Positions 26,833 through 35,826 of a DNA stretch of 64,000 bases are shown piece after piece. The notes under the pieces are model-generated. The model saw nothing but the letters and a program-made list of their open reading frames with translations, made no database searches and was not told where the DNA came from. The DNA lies in NCBI RefSeq assembly GCF_900183575.1, contig NZ_FXUZ01000001.1, positions 62,001 to 126,000 of the forward strand. Direction: 5' to 3'. A program made the translations under genes and the position numbers. The first letter of the stretch is position 1, and each line of letters opens with the position of its first letter. The stretch comes from Staphylococcus cornubiensis (GTDB taxonomy: Bacteria; Bacillota; Bacilli; Staphylococcales; Staphylococcaceae).

Positions 26833-27786
26833 ATGAAAACAAAAGGTAATAAAGTGGTACTAGTAGGTAATGGCGCAGTAGGAGCAAGCTATGCCTTTAC
26901 AATGATGAGTCAAGGTGTGGCAGATGAACTTTTTATTATTGATATTAATAAAGATAAAGTACTTGGAGATGTTTTAGATTTAAACCACGGTGCACCTTAT
27001 GCAGATTCCCCAGTTAAAGTGCAAGCAGGTGAATACTCAGACTGTGGTGATGCTGATTTAGTAGTCATTTGTGCAGGTGCACCTCAAAAAGTTGGCGAGA
27101 CACGCTTAGATTTAGTAGAAAAAAATGCAAAAATCTATAAAGATATCATTACATCAATCATGGACAGTGGTTTCGATGGTATATTCTTAATTGCAGCAAA
27201 CCCTGTAGACATTTTAACTTATGTAACATTAAAATACTCAGGCTTGCCAAAACATAAAGTTATCGGTTCAGGTACAATTTTAGATACTGCACGTTTCAGA
27301 CATTTAATTAGTGAACAATTCAATGTCGCGCCTGCGAGTATTCACGGTTATATTATTGGTGAGCATGGCGATTCAGAAGTGCCTGTATGGTCAGGTGCAA
27401 CAATTGCAGGTGTATCTGTTTATGATAAATTGAAAAACGATCCTGAAAAAGCGCATTTAATTGAAGAGATTTATGTAAATACACGTGATGCAGCGTATGA
27501 CATCATTAAAGCAAAAGGTGCGACATACTACGGTGTGGCAATGGGATTAATGCATATTTCAAAAGCCATCTTAAAAAATCAAAACATCGTGTTAACTGTG
27601 TCAAGTTACTTAGAAGGTGAATATGGTCATGAAGGTGTTTACACTGGTGTACCAACTGTCATTAACGGTGATGGTGCAGCTCGTGTTATCGAAACACCAT
27701 TAAATGAGGAAGAAAAAGAAAAATTCGCGAAATCTGTTAAAGTTTTAAAAGACATGCAAGATTCTATTTCTCATCTTTTTGAATAA
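26833..27786 (+). CDS. ldh: L-lactate dehydrogenase
   Basis: Reduces pyruvate to L-lactate with NADH. Rossmann start [16 protein letters not shown], the NAD region [16 protein letters not shown] (with the substrate-loop Arg), [11 protein letters not shown], and the catalytic His in [14 protein letters not shown] near 180-193. ATG 26833 follows TAGGAGAG; 317 aa is the normal length. It is monocistronic, with a terminator and probable Rex control. In S. aureus ldh genes lie elsewhere as far as I recall, so its place beside rot is a difference from that species. Confidence 0.95.
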   Translation: MKTKGNKVVLVGNGAVGASYAFTMMSQGVADELFIIDINKDKVLGDVLDLNHGAPYADSPVKVQAGEYSDCGDADLVVICAGAPQKVGETRLDLVEKNAKIYKDIITSIMDSGFDGIFLIAANPVDILTYVTLKYSGLPKHKVIGSGTILDTARFRHLISEQFNVAPASIHGYIIGEHGDSEVPVWSGATIAGVSVYDKLKNDPEKAHLIEEIYVNTRDAAYDIIKAKGATYYGVAMGLMHISKAILKNQNIVLTVSSYLEGEYGHEGVYTGVPTVINGDGAARVIETPLNEEEKEKFAKSVKVLKDMQDSISHLFE

Positions 27787-27799
27787 ATCTATAGCAATG

Positions 27800-27840
27800 C
27801 AAAGGTCCTATCTCTCATTTGTAGAGTAGGGCCTTTTGTT
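27800..27840 (+). terminator. ldh terminator
   Basis: AAAGGTCCTA...CTC pairs with GAGTAGGGCCTTT around a loop, followed by TTTTG-TTTT. Confidence 0.8.
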
Positions 27841-28098
27841 TTAACGGAATAAACGGTATCGATTTAAGTGTGTTGCAGTGTAAAGATTTTTCAATAAACC
27901 TTCTATAAGGAATCTAATCTCTACAAATAGAATTTAATTATAAATTAAGAAATCATATACAAAAGTTTATGATTAACGGAAAATGTTCTGCATATTCAAA
28001 TTTAAAAATTACAAAGTATTACTATTATATTAAATATGATTAGATTTCTATTTTGTGGGTACTATTAAACGATAGGTAGCAAAGAATGGGGGTTTATT
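27841..28098. other. AT-rich leader region of rot
   Basis: Noncoding on both strands. It must hold the rot promoter and 5' leader, but several AT-rich boxes are possible and I cannot single one out. GTAGCAAAGAATGGGGG just before the gene carries the ribosome site. Confidence 0.5.
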
Positions 28099-28509
28099 AT
28101 GACTGAAAAAAGAAATTATAAAGTGAGCGATATCATGTTGCTCGACCAGCTGCAAAAAGAAGTTGAAGCAATTTTTGATGAAATTGAAGGGAAATATCGT
28201 TTGTCGAAGGAAGAATTTTTGATTTTACTGACACTTTGGGATAAAGGTTCTATGACTTTAAAAGAAATGGATGACTATGTGAAAGTTAAGACTTACAAGC
28301 GCACACGAACATACAACAATTTGGTAGAAATGAAATGGATTATTAAAGAGCGACCATCAAATGATGAAAGAACAGTGATTATCCATTTTAACGAGAATAA
28401 AGAAGTCGATAAGCAAGAGTTGATTAATTTTACATGTATGGAAATCGAGAAAAGAGATGCACATTTGAGATCATTATTAAATGACATTGTTAATGGCTGT
28501 GACATTTAA
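28099..28509 (+). CDS. rot: SarA-family transcriptional regulator Rot
   Basis: Winged-helix repressor of toxins and activator of surface proteins in S. aureus. Residues 36-90 carry the typical block LSKEEFLILLTLWDKGSMTL, KEMDDYVKVK, YKRTRTYNNLVEMKWI, KERPSNDERTVIIHFNE, which closely follows S. aureus Rot. The protein is 136 aa, the usual length; the N-terminal 25 residues are diverged. Strong site GGGGG before ATG 28099. In S. aureus RNAIII blocks rot translation; the leader here was not folded. Confidence 0.93.
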   Translation: MTEKRNYKVSDIMLLDQLQKEVEAIFDEIEGKYRLSKEEFLILLTLWDKGSMTLKEMDDYVKVKTYKRTRTYNNLVEMKWIIKERPSNDERTVIIHFNENKEVDKQELINFTCMEIEKRDAHLRSLLNDIVNGCDI

Positions 28510-28675
28510 GAAGAACGACACTCTCATTTGACATCAAGATTTATTCCACCCATTCTGATAAAGGCTAACACGAATTGGGGCTAGTCAATAGCGTGCAATT
28601 CACAGCATCATCTAAGAACAAATTGATTTAAAAAGTGAGAGCAAAATATAATAAATATTCAATACTACCTATCAT

Positions 28676-28717
28676 AAAAACCAACGCTTGCCTGAATGAG
28701 GACAATCGTTGGTTTTA
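28676..28717. terminator. bidirectional terminator between rot and mnmM
   Basis: AAAACCAACG and CGTTGGTTTT form a perfect ten-base stem. The T-tract is better on the minus strand, so it mainly serves the mnmM operon; rot converges on it. The rest of 28510-28876 shows no gene. Confidence 0.8.
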
Positions 28718-28876
28718 CCTATGTTGATTGGCGATTTTTGTTATTAATGCTTACATTGTGACACGCATGCATATTGATCCCAGTAGAAGGATAGTTTAAT
28801 TTTCAACATTTCCTATGATAATAGTAAATCAATTTAGGTTGTATGCGGATGAAAATTTTGATGTACTATTCTCATA

Positions 28877-29440
28877 TTAGCCTCTTTTTTCTATTGCTAA
28901 AACATACGGTGGTCGATTTTGTTGGTTAATAAATTCGTATTTTAAAACGTGTGCTTGCTGTTGATCAAATGAGGCAAAATGTTTTTGTATCGCAGCGCTT
29001 TCTTCTGCACCTTCTTCATGTCCAGGATAAACGACTAATACAATAATGCCTTCAGGTTGTAAAATATCAAAAATCGTTTGTACAGCAGCAAGCGTTGTTG
29101 TTGATTTTGTGACGATGGATTTGTCACCTTTAGGTAAATAGCCTAAATTAAAAATAGCGGCATGAACTTGTGAGAGGTGATTGGATGCGATATGTTGTGT
29201 GATCCATTCGTGGCCTGTTTGAAATAACGACACGTTGTTGTAATCTTGAACACGTTGTCTCGTATTTTCAATGGCCTCTGCTTGAATATCACAACCATAA
29301 ACATGACCATTTGGCACGAGTTCCGCTAAAAATTTGGTATCATGACCGTTGCCACAAGTTGCATCAATCACAACACTTTCTGGTGTGACATGGCTACGAA
29401 TTAAAGATTTGGCAAAAGGTAAAATACGTTCAACTATCAT
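28877..29440 (-). CDS. mnmM: tRNA U34 (mnm5s2U) methyltransferase, YtqB family
   Basis: SAM-dependent methyltransferase; the YtqB/MnmM family completes mnm5s2U at the tRNA wobble position in bacteria lacking MnmC. The SAM motif I VVIDATCGNGHDTKFLAE is near 23-40, followed by VYGCDIQ; NLGYLPKGD near 99-107 and VVYPGHEEG near 138 are family hallmarks. 187 aa. The start overlaps the stop of the radical SAM gene by four bases, so they are coupled, which fits a shared tRNA-modification role. Confidence 0.85.
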   Translation of the reverse strand: MIVERILPFAKSLIRSHVTPESVVIDATCGNGHDTKFLAELVPNGHVYGCDIQAEAIENTRQRVQDYNNVSLFQTGHEWITQHIASNHLSQVHAAIFNLGYLPKGDKSIVTKSTTTLAAVQTIFDILQPEGIIVLVVYPGHEEGAEESAAIQKHFASFDQQQAHVLKYEFINQQNRPPYVLAIEKRG

Positions 29441-30390
29441 GATTTCACCTGAGAAATGTATGCGTCACCTTGAACTGTGCCACGACGCTCAAGTTCTGCA
29501 TCGATATCATTTAAAACTTCCCATTTATTGACACTCCACATAGGGCCGACCATTAAATCTATCGGACCATCACCTGTAATACGATGGACAATCATTTCTG
29601 GTGGCAATTGTTCGAGTTGATCGCAAACGAGTTGAATATACTGTTCTTTCGTCATAAACTCGAGTAATCCTTTATCGTATTGCTTCATCATTGGTGTTCC
29701 TTTTAATAAATGAAGTAAATGAATTTTAATCCCCTGTACATCCATTTGTGCGACTGCTTTTGCGGTTTGCATCATCATGTCATAGTCTTCGCCTGGTAAG
29801 CCATTAATAATATGTGAACAAACATTGATGCCATGTCGGCGTAATTTTGCGACACCTTCGTAGTAACAATCCATATCATGCGCGCGATTAATTAAGTCAG
29901 ACGTCTCTTGATGAATCGTTTGTAAGCCTAACTCTACCCATAAATAAGTACGTTCATTCAGTTCCGCTAAATATTCGACTACATCGTCGGGTAAACAATC
30001 AGGTCGTGTGCCGATAGATAGACCAACTACACCAGGTTCTTTTAATGCAGCTTCAAATTTTTCGCGTAATACAGTAACGGGTGCATGTGTATTAGTGAAA
30101 GCTTGGAAATAAGCAATGTATTGACCTTCATGCCATTTTTCGTGCATTCTATTTTTAATTTCTTTAAATTGAACTTCAATAGGGTCTGCACGATTACCTG
30201 CAAAGTCACCACTTCCTGCTGCAGAACAAAATGTACAACCACCATGTGCGACAGTTCCATCTCTATTCGGACAATCAAATCCGCCATCTAATGCTACTTT
30301 AAATATTTTTTGACCGAATTTATTTTTTAGATGATAATTTAAAGTGTGATAACGTTTCTTTTCAAAAGCATATGGGAAATAAGCACCCAT
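29437..30390 (-). CDS. radical SAM protein, TIGR01212 / YtqA family
   Basis: Radical SAM enzyme: CPNRDGTVAHGGCTFC (about 40-55) carries the Cx(n)CxxC iron-sulfur ligands of this family, followed by GDFAGNRADPI. SIGTRPDC and WVELGLQTIH are typical of the YtqA/Elp3-like subfamily. I prefer ATG 30390 because GAAAGGAAG is well spaced for it and abuts the ATG two codons earlier; 317 aa. It is coupled to mnmM; recent work on YtqA, as I recall, links it to the same wobble-uridine pathway, but I treat that as supportive only. Confidence 0.85.
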   Translation of the reverse strand: MGAYFPYAFEKKRYHTLNYHLKNKFGQKIFKVALDGGFDCPNRDGTVAHGGCTFCSAAGSGDFAGNRADPIEVQFKEIKNRMHEKWHEGQYIAYFQAFTNTHAPVTVLREKFEAALKEPGVVGLSIGTRPDCLPDDVVEYLAELNERTYLWVELGLQTIHQETSDLINRAHDMDCYYEGVAKLRRHGINVCSHIINGLPGEDYDMMMQTAKAVAQMDVQGIKIHLLHLLKGTPMMKQYDKGLLEFMTKEQYIQLVCDQLEQLPPEMIVHRITGDGPIDLMVGPMWSVNKWEVLNDIDAELERRGTVQGDAYISQVKS

Positions 30391-30536
30391 CCTCATCTTC
30401 CTTTCAACATCGTTAGTTTAAACTGTACTTATCATATCGCATTCGTTGTTTTTCTTAAACAGTATTTGAAGATTTTAACATATTTTGGACATAACGTGTT
30501 ATAGTGTTTGCTAGAGAGAAAAGGAGTGAGACATCA

Positions 30537-31718
30537 GTGAATATGCCTAAAGAAATATGGTGGCTTGTCATTGGGATGGCAATCAATATCACAGGTGCGA
30601 GTTTTTTATGGCCGCTGAATACGATTTATATGAATGAAGAACTAGGTAAATCATTAAGTACTGCAGGCCTTGTGCTCATGGTTAACTCATTTGGGATGAT
30701 CATTGGCAATCTACTTGGTGGGACGTTATTCGATAAACTTGGAGGGTATCGAACAATTATGTTAGGTACTGTCATTAGCTTACTAGCTACAATTTTATTA
30801 AATTTCTTCCATGGATGGCCGTGGTATGCCATTTGGCTAGTGATGCTCGGTTTTGGCGGTGGCATGATTATACCTGCAATATACGCAATGGCCGGTGCTG
30901 TTTGGCCACAAGGGGGAAGACAGACGTTTAATGCAATTTATTTAGCACAAAATATCGGTGTTGCATTAGGTGCTGCACTCGGAGGTTTCGTTGCTGAACT
31001 GAGTTTTAATTACATTTTCATGGCGAATTTAGCGATGTATGTTGTTTTCTTCTTTATTGCGCTATTTCAATTTAAAATGGATTATCATGCGACAGTTAAA
31101 CATCAAGAAACGTTGGAAAATGTTACGCATATTCAAAACAAAAAACATTTTACAGCACTCATTTTATTATGTGTGATGTTTGCACTATGTTGGATTACGT
31201 ATGTACAATGGCAGACGACAATTGCTTCATTTACCCAAAGTATTGGCATTTCGATGAGTCAATACAGCTTATTATGGACAGTCAATGGGGTATTAATTTT
31301 AGTGGGTCAACCGTTAATATTACCGATTATTCAATTATTTAAAGGGCAACTGAAAAAACAACTTTACTTTGGTTTAGTCGTATTTATTTTGTCATTTTTC
31401 GTGACAAGTTTTGCGACTTCATTTTCAATTTTTGTTGTAGGTATGGTCATTATGACATTTGCAGAAATGTTCGTTTGGCCTGCTGTCCCGACGATTGCGA
31501 ATATTTTAGCGCCTAAAGGTAGAGAAGGGGTCTATCAAGGCATAGTGAATTCGGCTTCGACAGTAGGGAAAGCTTTCGGTCCGTTAATCGGCGGTATATT
31601 AGTCGATCTGTTCAATATGCAAGTGATGTTCTTGTCTATGATTGGTTTACTCGTGATTGCAATGGTATTCCTTTCTATTTACGACAAAAAAGTAGATCCC
31701 AAAATGCTATATCGTTAA
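30537..31718 (+). CDS. MFS transporter
   Basis: Major facilitator with about 12 transmembrane helices in two six-helix halves; the loop 2-3 motif is GGTLFDKLGGYRTI (near 62-75). The substrate is unknown; the sequence resembles drug or sugar efflux MFS proteins of Bacillus (YttB-like). AAGGAG at 30521-30526 fits GTG 30537 better than the ATG two codons later or an upstream GTG. 393 aa. It diverges from ytqA and precedes the leuS T-box. Confidence 0.8.
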   Translation: MNMPKEIWWLVIGMAINITGASFLWPLNTIYMNEELGKSLSTAGLVLMVNSFGMIIGNLLGGTLFDKLGGYRTIMLGTVISLLATILLNFFHGWPWYAIWLVMLGFGGGMIIPAIYAMAGAVWPQGGRQTFNAIYLAQNIGVALGAALGGFVAELSFNYIFMANLAMYVVFFFIALFQFKMDYHATVKHQETLENVTHIQNKKHFTALILLCVMFALCWITYVQWQTTIASFTQSIGISMSQYSLLWTVNGVLILVGQPLILPIIQLFKGQLKKQLYFGLVVFILSFFVTSFATSFSIFVVGMVIMTFAEMFVWPAVPTIANILAPKGREGVYQGIVNSASTVGKAFGPLIGGILVDLFNMQVMFLSMIGLLVIAMVFLSIYDKKVDPKMLYR

Positions 31719-31734
31719 TCACAGTAAATGACAC

Positions 31735-32010
31735 TTGCATCTTTGTATTAAATTGCATAATATAGTAGTTGATTACGTATGAAGCATGTGGTCGTGCTGT
31801 ACTGGAGTAGTAACTTAAAAGTGTTTCCTCAGAGAGTTAGTGGTGGTGCAAACTAACGAAAAACTTTAAGTGAACTTGCCGATAAATTATGAAAAATAAA
31901 TGACATCTCTTACTATTTAAAATGAAGCGCACTTTGAGGAGTGAATGAGGGTGGTACCGCGGCGAAAGTCGTCCCTAACCATAAATGAATAGTTTGAGGT
32001 GTTTTTTTAT
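31735..32010 (+). promoter_or_regulatory. promoter and T-box leader of leuS
   Basis: TTGCAT (31735-31740), 17 bases and TAATAT (31758-31763) form the promoter. The leader has the T-box sequence GGGTGGTACCGCGG at 31949-31962 that pairs with uncharged tRNA 3' ends; upstream AGAGAGTTAGTGG and CAAACTAAC form stem I. A CTT (Leu) in GAACTTGCC near 31873 is a plausible specifier codon. The terminator half is not clear-cut; a T7 run lies near 32003. Confidence 0.9.
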
Positions 32011-32029
32011 GAATGAGGAGGATTAAATT

Positions 32030-34441
32030 GTGAGTTACAATCATCAAGAAATCGAAAAAAAATGGCAAACGTATTGGTTAGAAAACAAAACGTTTAAAAC
32101 AGAAGATAACATCGGTCAAAAGAAATTTTATGCGTTAGATATGTTTCCGTATCCATCAGGTGCAGGTCTACATGTAGGTCACCCAGAAGGTTATACAGCA
32201 ACAGACATTTTATCGCGTTATAAAAGAATGCAAGGATACAATGTATTACATCCAATGGGGTGGGATGCATTTGGATTACCTGCTGAACAATATGCACTCG
32301 ATACAGGGAATGATCCTGCAGAATTTACAAAGCGCAACATTCAAACATTTAAGCGTCAAATTCAAGAACTGGGCTTTAGTTACGACTGGGATCGTGAAGT
32401 CAGTACCACAGATCCTGAATATTATAAATGGACACAATGGATTTTTATTCAACTTTATAAAAAAGGATTGGCTTACATTGATGAAATTCCTGTGAACTGG
32501 TGTGAAGCACTCGGTACAGTCCTTTCTAATGAAGAAGTTGTGGATGGTGTGTCAGAGCGTGGCGGCTTCCCAGTTGTTCGACGTCCGATGAAACAATGGG
32601 TATTGAAAATTACAGAATATGCGGATCGTTTACTTGAAGATTTAGATACTCTGGACTGGCCTGAATCGATTAAAGACATGCAACGTAATTGGATTGGTCG
32701 TTCTGAAGGGGCGAAAGTGAACTTCAAAGTTGAAAATATTGAAACACCGATTGAAGTATTTACGACACGTCCAGATACGATTTATGGTGCAACATTTTTA
32801 GTGTTAAGTCCTGAACATGCTTTAGTGAACCGCATCATGACGCCACAACAATACGAAAAAGTGAAACATTATCAAGATGAAGCGGCGAAAAAATCTGACT
32901 TAGAACGTACAGATTTAGCAAAAGAGAAAACAGGTGTCTTCACAGGTGCTTATGCGATTCATCCATTTACTGGTGAGCAAGTGCCAATCTGGATTGCGGA
33001 CTATGTGTTAGCATCATATGGTACAGGCGCTGCAATGGCAGTACCAGCGCATGATGAAAGAGACTACGAATTTGCAACAACGTTTGATTTACCAGTAGTG
33101 ACAGTGATTGATAACGATGCAGAAACACCTTATTACACAGGTGACGGTGCGCATATTCGTTCAGGGGAATTGGATGGTCTTCATAACGACGAAGCGATTG
33201 CCAAGGCGATTGCGATGTTGGAAGAAAAAGGTCTCGGTGAAAAGAAAGTCAATTATAAACTTCGTGACTGGTTGTTTAGTCGTCAACGTTATTGGGGCGA
33301 GCCGATTCCAATTATTCATTGGGAAGATGGTTCAATGACGACAGTTCCTGAAAACGAATTGCCATTACTGCTTCCTAAAACTGATGAAATTAAGCCATCA
33401 GGTACAGGTGAATCACCACTTGCGAACATTGATGACTTTGTGAATGTGGTTGATCCTGAAACAGGTATGAAAGGTCGTCGTGAAACAAATACAATGCCAC
33501 AATGGGCGGGTAGCTGTTGGTATTATTTACGTTATATCGATCCAAAAAACGATCAAATGTTAGCTGATCCTGAGAAACTTAAACATTGGTTGCCTGTTGA
33601 CCTTTATATCGGTGGCGTAGAGCATGCTGTATTACACTTATTATATGCACGTTTTTGGCACAAAGTACTCTATGATTTAGGAGTTGTCCCAACGTCTGAA
33701 CCTTTCCAAAAATTATTTAACCAAGGTATGATTTTAGGTGAAGGCAACGAAAAAATGAGTAAATCAAAAGGTAATGTAGTCAACCCTGACGATATTGTAC
33801 GTTCACATGGTGCGGATACATTACGCTTATATGAAATGTTCATGGGACCGTTAGAGGCATCGATTGCTTGGAGTGAAAATGGTTTAGATGGTTCACGTCG
33901 CTTCTTAGATCGTGTATGGCGCTTATTTGTCACTGAAGCTGGTCAATTAACGGATAAAGTGATTGAAGGTGACACACCAGCATTACAAACGGTGTACCAT
34001 CAAACCGTCAAAAAGGTCACTGAAGACTTTGAATCACTCAGCTTCAATACGGCGATTAGTCAGTTGATGGTCTTTATTAATGAATGTTATAAAGCTGAGC
34101 ACATTTCTAAAGCCTATGCAGAAGGTTTCGTGAAAATGTTAGCGCCAATTGCACCTCATATCGGTGAAGAGTTATGGTCTGTTTTAGGTCATGATACCAC
34201 AATTACTTACCAACCATGGCCAAGTTTCGATCCATCTTTATTAGAAGAAGATGTTGTTGAAATTGTTGTACAAGTCAATGGTAAAGTTCGTGCTAAAATT
34301 GAAATTCCGAAAGATATGAGTAAAGCAGATATGGAAGCAACTGCTTTAGCGCATGACAACATCAAAACTGCAATTGAGGGTAAAGAGATTAAGAAAGTGA
34401 TTGCAGTACCTCAGAAATTGGTGAACATTGTTGCAAAATAA
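32030..34441 (+). CDS. leuS: leucyl-tRNA synthetase
   Basis: Class I aminoacyl-tRNA synthetase of 803 aa. The HIGH-type motif is in [19 protein letters not shown] (about 40-58), the CP1 editing domain carries [12 protein letters not shown], and [14 protein letters not shown] (about 575-588) is the KMSKS loop. GTG 32030 follows GAGGAGGA. It is under T-box control, so it should respond to leucine starvation. Confidence 0.97.
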   Translation: MSYNHQEIEKKWQTYWLENKTFKTEDNIGQKKFYALDMFPYPSGAGLHVGHPEGYTATDILSRYKRMQGYNVLHPMGWDAFGLPAEQYALDTGNDPAEFTKRNIQTFKRQIQELGFSYDWDREVSTTDPEYYKWTQWIFIQLYKKGLAYIDEIPVNWCEALGTVLSNEEVVDGVSERGGFPVVRRPMKQWVLKITEYADRLLEDLDTLDWPESIKDMQRNWIGRSEGAKVNFKVENIETPIEVFTTRPDTIYGATFLVLSPEHALVNRIMTPQQYEKVKHYQDEAAKKSDLERTDLAKEKTGVFTGAYAIHPFTGEQVPIWIADYVLASYGTGAAMAVPAHDERDYEFATTFDLPVVTVIDNDAETPYYTGDGAHIRSGELDGLHNDEAIAKAIAMLEEKGLGEKKVNYKLRDWLFSRQRYWGEPIPIIHWEDGSMTTVPENELPLLLPKTDEIKPSGTGESPLANIDDFVNVVDPETGMKGRRETNTMPQWAGSCWYYLRYIDPKNDQMLADPEKLKHWLPVDLYIGGVEHAVLHLLYARFWHKVLYDLGVVPTSEPFQKLFNQGMILGEGNEKMSKSKGNVVNPDDIVRSHGADTLRLYEMFMGPLEASIAWSENGLDGSRRFLDRVWRLFVTEAGQLTDKVIEGDTPALQTVYHQTVKKVTEDFESLSFNTAISQLMVFINECYKAEHISKAYAEGFVKMLAPIAPHIGEELWSVLGHDTTITYQPWPSFDPSLLEEDVVEIVVQVNGKVRAKIEIPKDMSKADMEATALAHDNIKTAIEGKEIKKVIAVPQKLVNIVAK

Positions 34442-34468
34442 AGTTTAATGAAGGAGCGTGGAGGAAAG

Positions 34469-34780
34469 ATGAAAGAAATCAGTACTGATGAATTAAAAGA
34501 GATTATTTTAAGTTCAGAGCCGGTGAATATTGTCGATGTACGTGAAGATGATGAAGTGGCGATGGGCATGATTCCGAATGCTGAACATATCCCGATGAAT
34601 GACATTCCTGATCATGTGGATGATTTCAAAAAGAACACGACGTATTACATCATTTGTGCAGGCGGTGTGAGAAGTGCGAAAGTGGTTGAGTTTTTGAATG
34701 ATCATGGTGTTGATGCGGTGAATGTTGAAGGTGGTATGCGTGCTTGGGGCGATGAAGGATTAGAGTATAAGCGAATTTAA
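34469..34780 (+). CDS. rhodanese-like domain protein
   Basis: Single-domain rhodanese of 103 aa: VNIVDVREDDEVAMG at the start, then the active-site loop CAGGVRS with the persulfide Cys near residue 66, and GGMRAWGDEGL at the end. It probably handles sulfane sulfur. ATG 34469 follows GGAGGAAAG; the ATG seven codons upstream overlaps that site. It follows leuS by 27 bases and may be cotranscribed with it. Confidence 0.88.
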   Translation: MKEISTDELKEIILSSEPVNIVDVREDDEVAMGMIPNAEHIPMNDIPDHVDDFKKNTTYYIICAGGVRSAKVVEFLNDHGVDAVNVEGGMRAWGDEGLEYKRI

Positions 34781-34793
34781 GCATTGAAGTATG

Positions 34794-34840
34794 ACTGCTA
34801 TTGTCGTATGGGGGGACTATACGATGATAGCAGTTTTTTG
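34794..34840 (+). terminator. terminator after rhodanese gene
   Basis: ACTGCTAT...GTCGTAT pairs with ATACGA...GATAGCAGT, followed by TTTTTT. It ends the leuS-rhodanese transcript. Confidence 0.85.
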
Positions 34841-34900
34841 TTTTTGTTAAGCATTGTAGTTGTTTAGCATTTTGTTAACATGTTTTAAATGGCGTCTTAT

Positions 34901-35171
34901 AGATTGCTGACCTGTGCGGCGCTTTCCTAGGGGCTGGTCCTTCAACTAAATTCGGCTTGATTAAAATGGACACTTGTTGGAGGCCGAATTGGATTTTCCG
35001 GACCAGCTGATCCCTCAGGAGTCTTGCACAGTTCATGCAATCTGAACGGTATAATAGAAACGCAAAGAAACAAAATATTACAATACAAAACGTATTTTCA
35101 TCCATTTTTCCCATACCTCAATCACATCATATTTCTGTTTGGATGGAGAGAGATAGTGAAGGTTCATAAGT
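34901..35171. repeat. palindromic repeat unit 1 of tandem array
   Basis: From AGATTGC (34901) to GCAATCT (35043) the sequence is one nested imperfect palindrome: CTGTGC/GCACAG, CCTAGGGG/CCCTCAGG, GCTGGTCC (34933-34940)/GGACCAGC (35000-35007) and AATTCGGC (34949-34956)/GCCGAATT (34983-34990). A 130-base AT-rich tail follows. The gap 34841-35774 holds three such units and no supported gene. Confidence 0.9.
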
Positions 35172-35180
35172 AAGTAGGGT

Positions 35181-35460
35181 AGCTGACCTGTGCGGCGCTT
35201 TCCTAGGGGCTGGTCCTTCAACTAAATTCGGCTTGATTAAAATGGACACTTGTTGGAGGCCGAATTGGATTTTCCGGACCAGCTGATCCCTCAGGAGTCT
35301 TGCACAGTTCATGCAATCTGAACGGTATAATAGAAACACAAAGGAACAAAATATTACAATACAAAACGTATTTTCATCCATTTTTCCCATACCTCAATCA
35401 CATCATATTTCTGTTTGGATGGTGAGAGGGGGATAGTGAAGGTTCATAAGTAAGTAGGGT
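35181..35460. repeat. palindromic repeat unit 2 of tandem array
   Basis: Nearly identical to unit 1 over 270 bases, starting AGCTGACCTGTGCGGCGC; all stems are kept. The distance between units is about 277-280 bases, so the array arose by tandem duplication. Confidence 0.9.
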
Positions 35461-35600
35461 AGCTGACCTGTGCGGCGCTTTCCTAGGGGTTGGTGCTTCA
35501 ACTTAATTCAGCTTCAATAAAATGGGCACTTGTTGGAGGCCGAATTGGATTTTCCGGACCAGTTGATCCCTTATGAGTCTTGCACAGTTCATGCAATCTA
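35461..35600. repeat. palindromic repeat unit 3, diverged and partial
   Basis: The palindromic head of the unit is present but with changes (GGTTGGTGC, AATTCAGC on the left; GGACCAGTTGATCCC on the right). The tail is missing: after GCAATCT the sequence differs from units 1 and 2. Confidence 0.85.
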
Positions 35601-35774
35601 TGAGGTCTTTTTTGGAACGGGTGAAAATGTTAACGGCAAAAACATGCTCAAACATCGCATTTTTTTGAGGGGAAAGGTGAAAGTGATGGTTATGTTTAGA
35701 AGTACACGTCATGATCTGTAGATTGTTATTTCTATACTGTGTGAGGAGAACGCTACATATCGATATGCATTAAC

Positions 35775-35817
35775 AAAAAATCCTATCTCGTTGACCTGTT
35801 TTGAGATAGGATTTTTT
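35775..35817 (-). terminator. terminator of the ytfP-like gene
   Basis: AAAAATCCTATCTC and GAGATAGGATTTTT form a perfect 14-base stem just beyond the stop codon, with T-tracts on both strands. Confidence 0.9.
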
Positions 35818-35826
35818 GATGATATT

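Noticed and set aside
32473..32727. Opposite-strand frames inside leuS, metK, tal and other highly expressed genes
   Set aside because: Codon bias of strongly expressed genes depletes stops on the reverse strand; none has a ribosome site or family resemblance.
34875..35390. Two similar minus-strand reading frames of about 80 codons in the tandem repeats (both starting MGKMDENTF)
   Set aside because: They coincide with the duplicated repeat DNA and read through the palindromic arms. The first lacks a convincing ribosome site, and the third unit does not preserve the frame. Identity reflects the repeat, not protein selection.
34901..35600. CRISPR array suggested by regularly spaced repeats
   Set aside because: Units are about 278 bases with no short repeat-spacer pattern, the intervening tails are themselves repeated, and no cas genes are present in the window.
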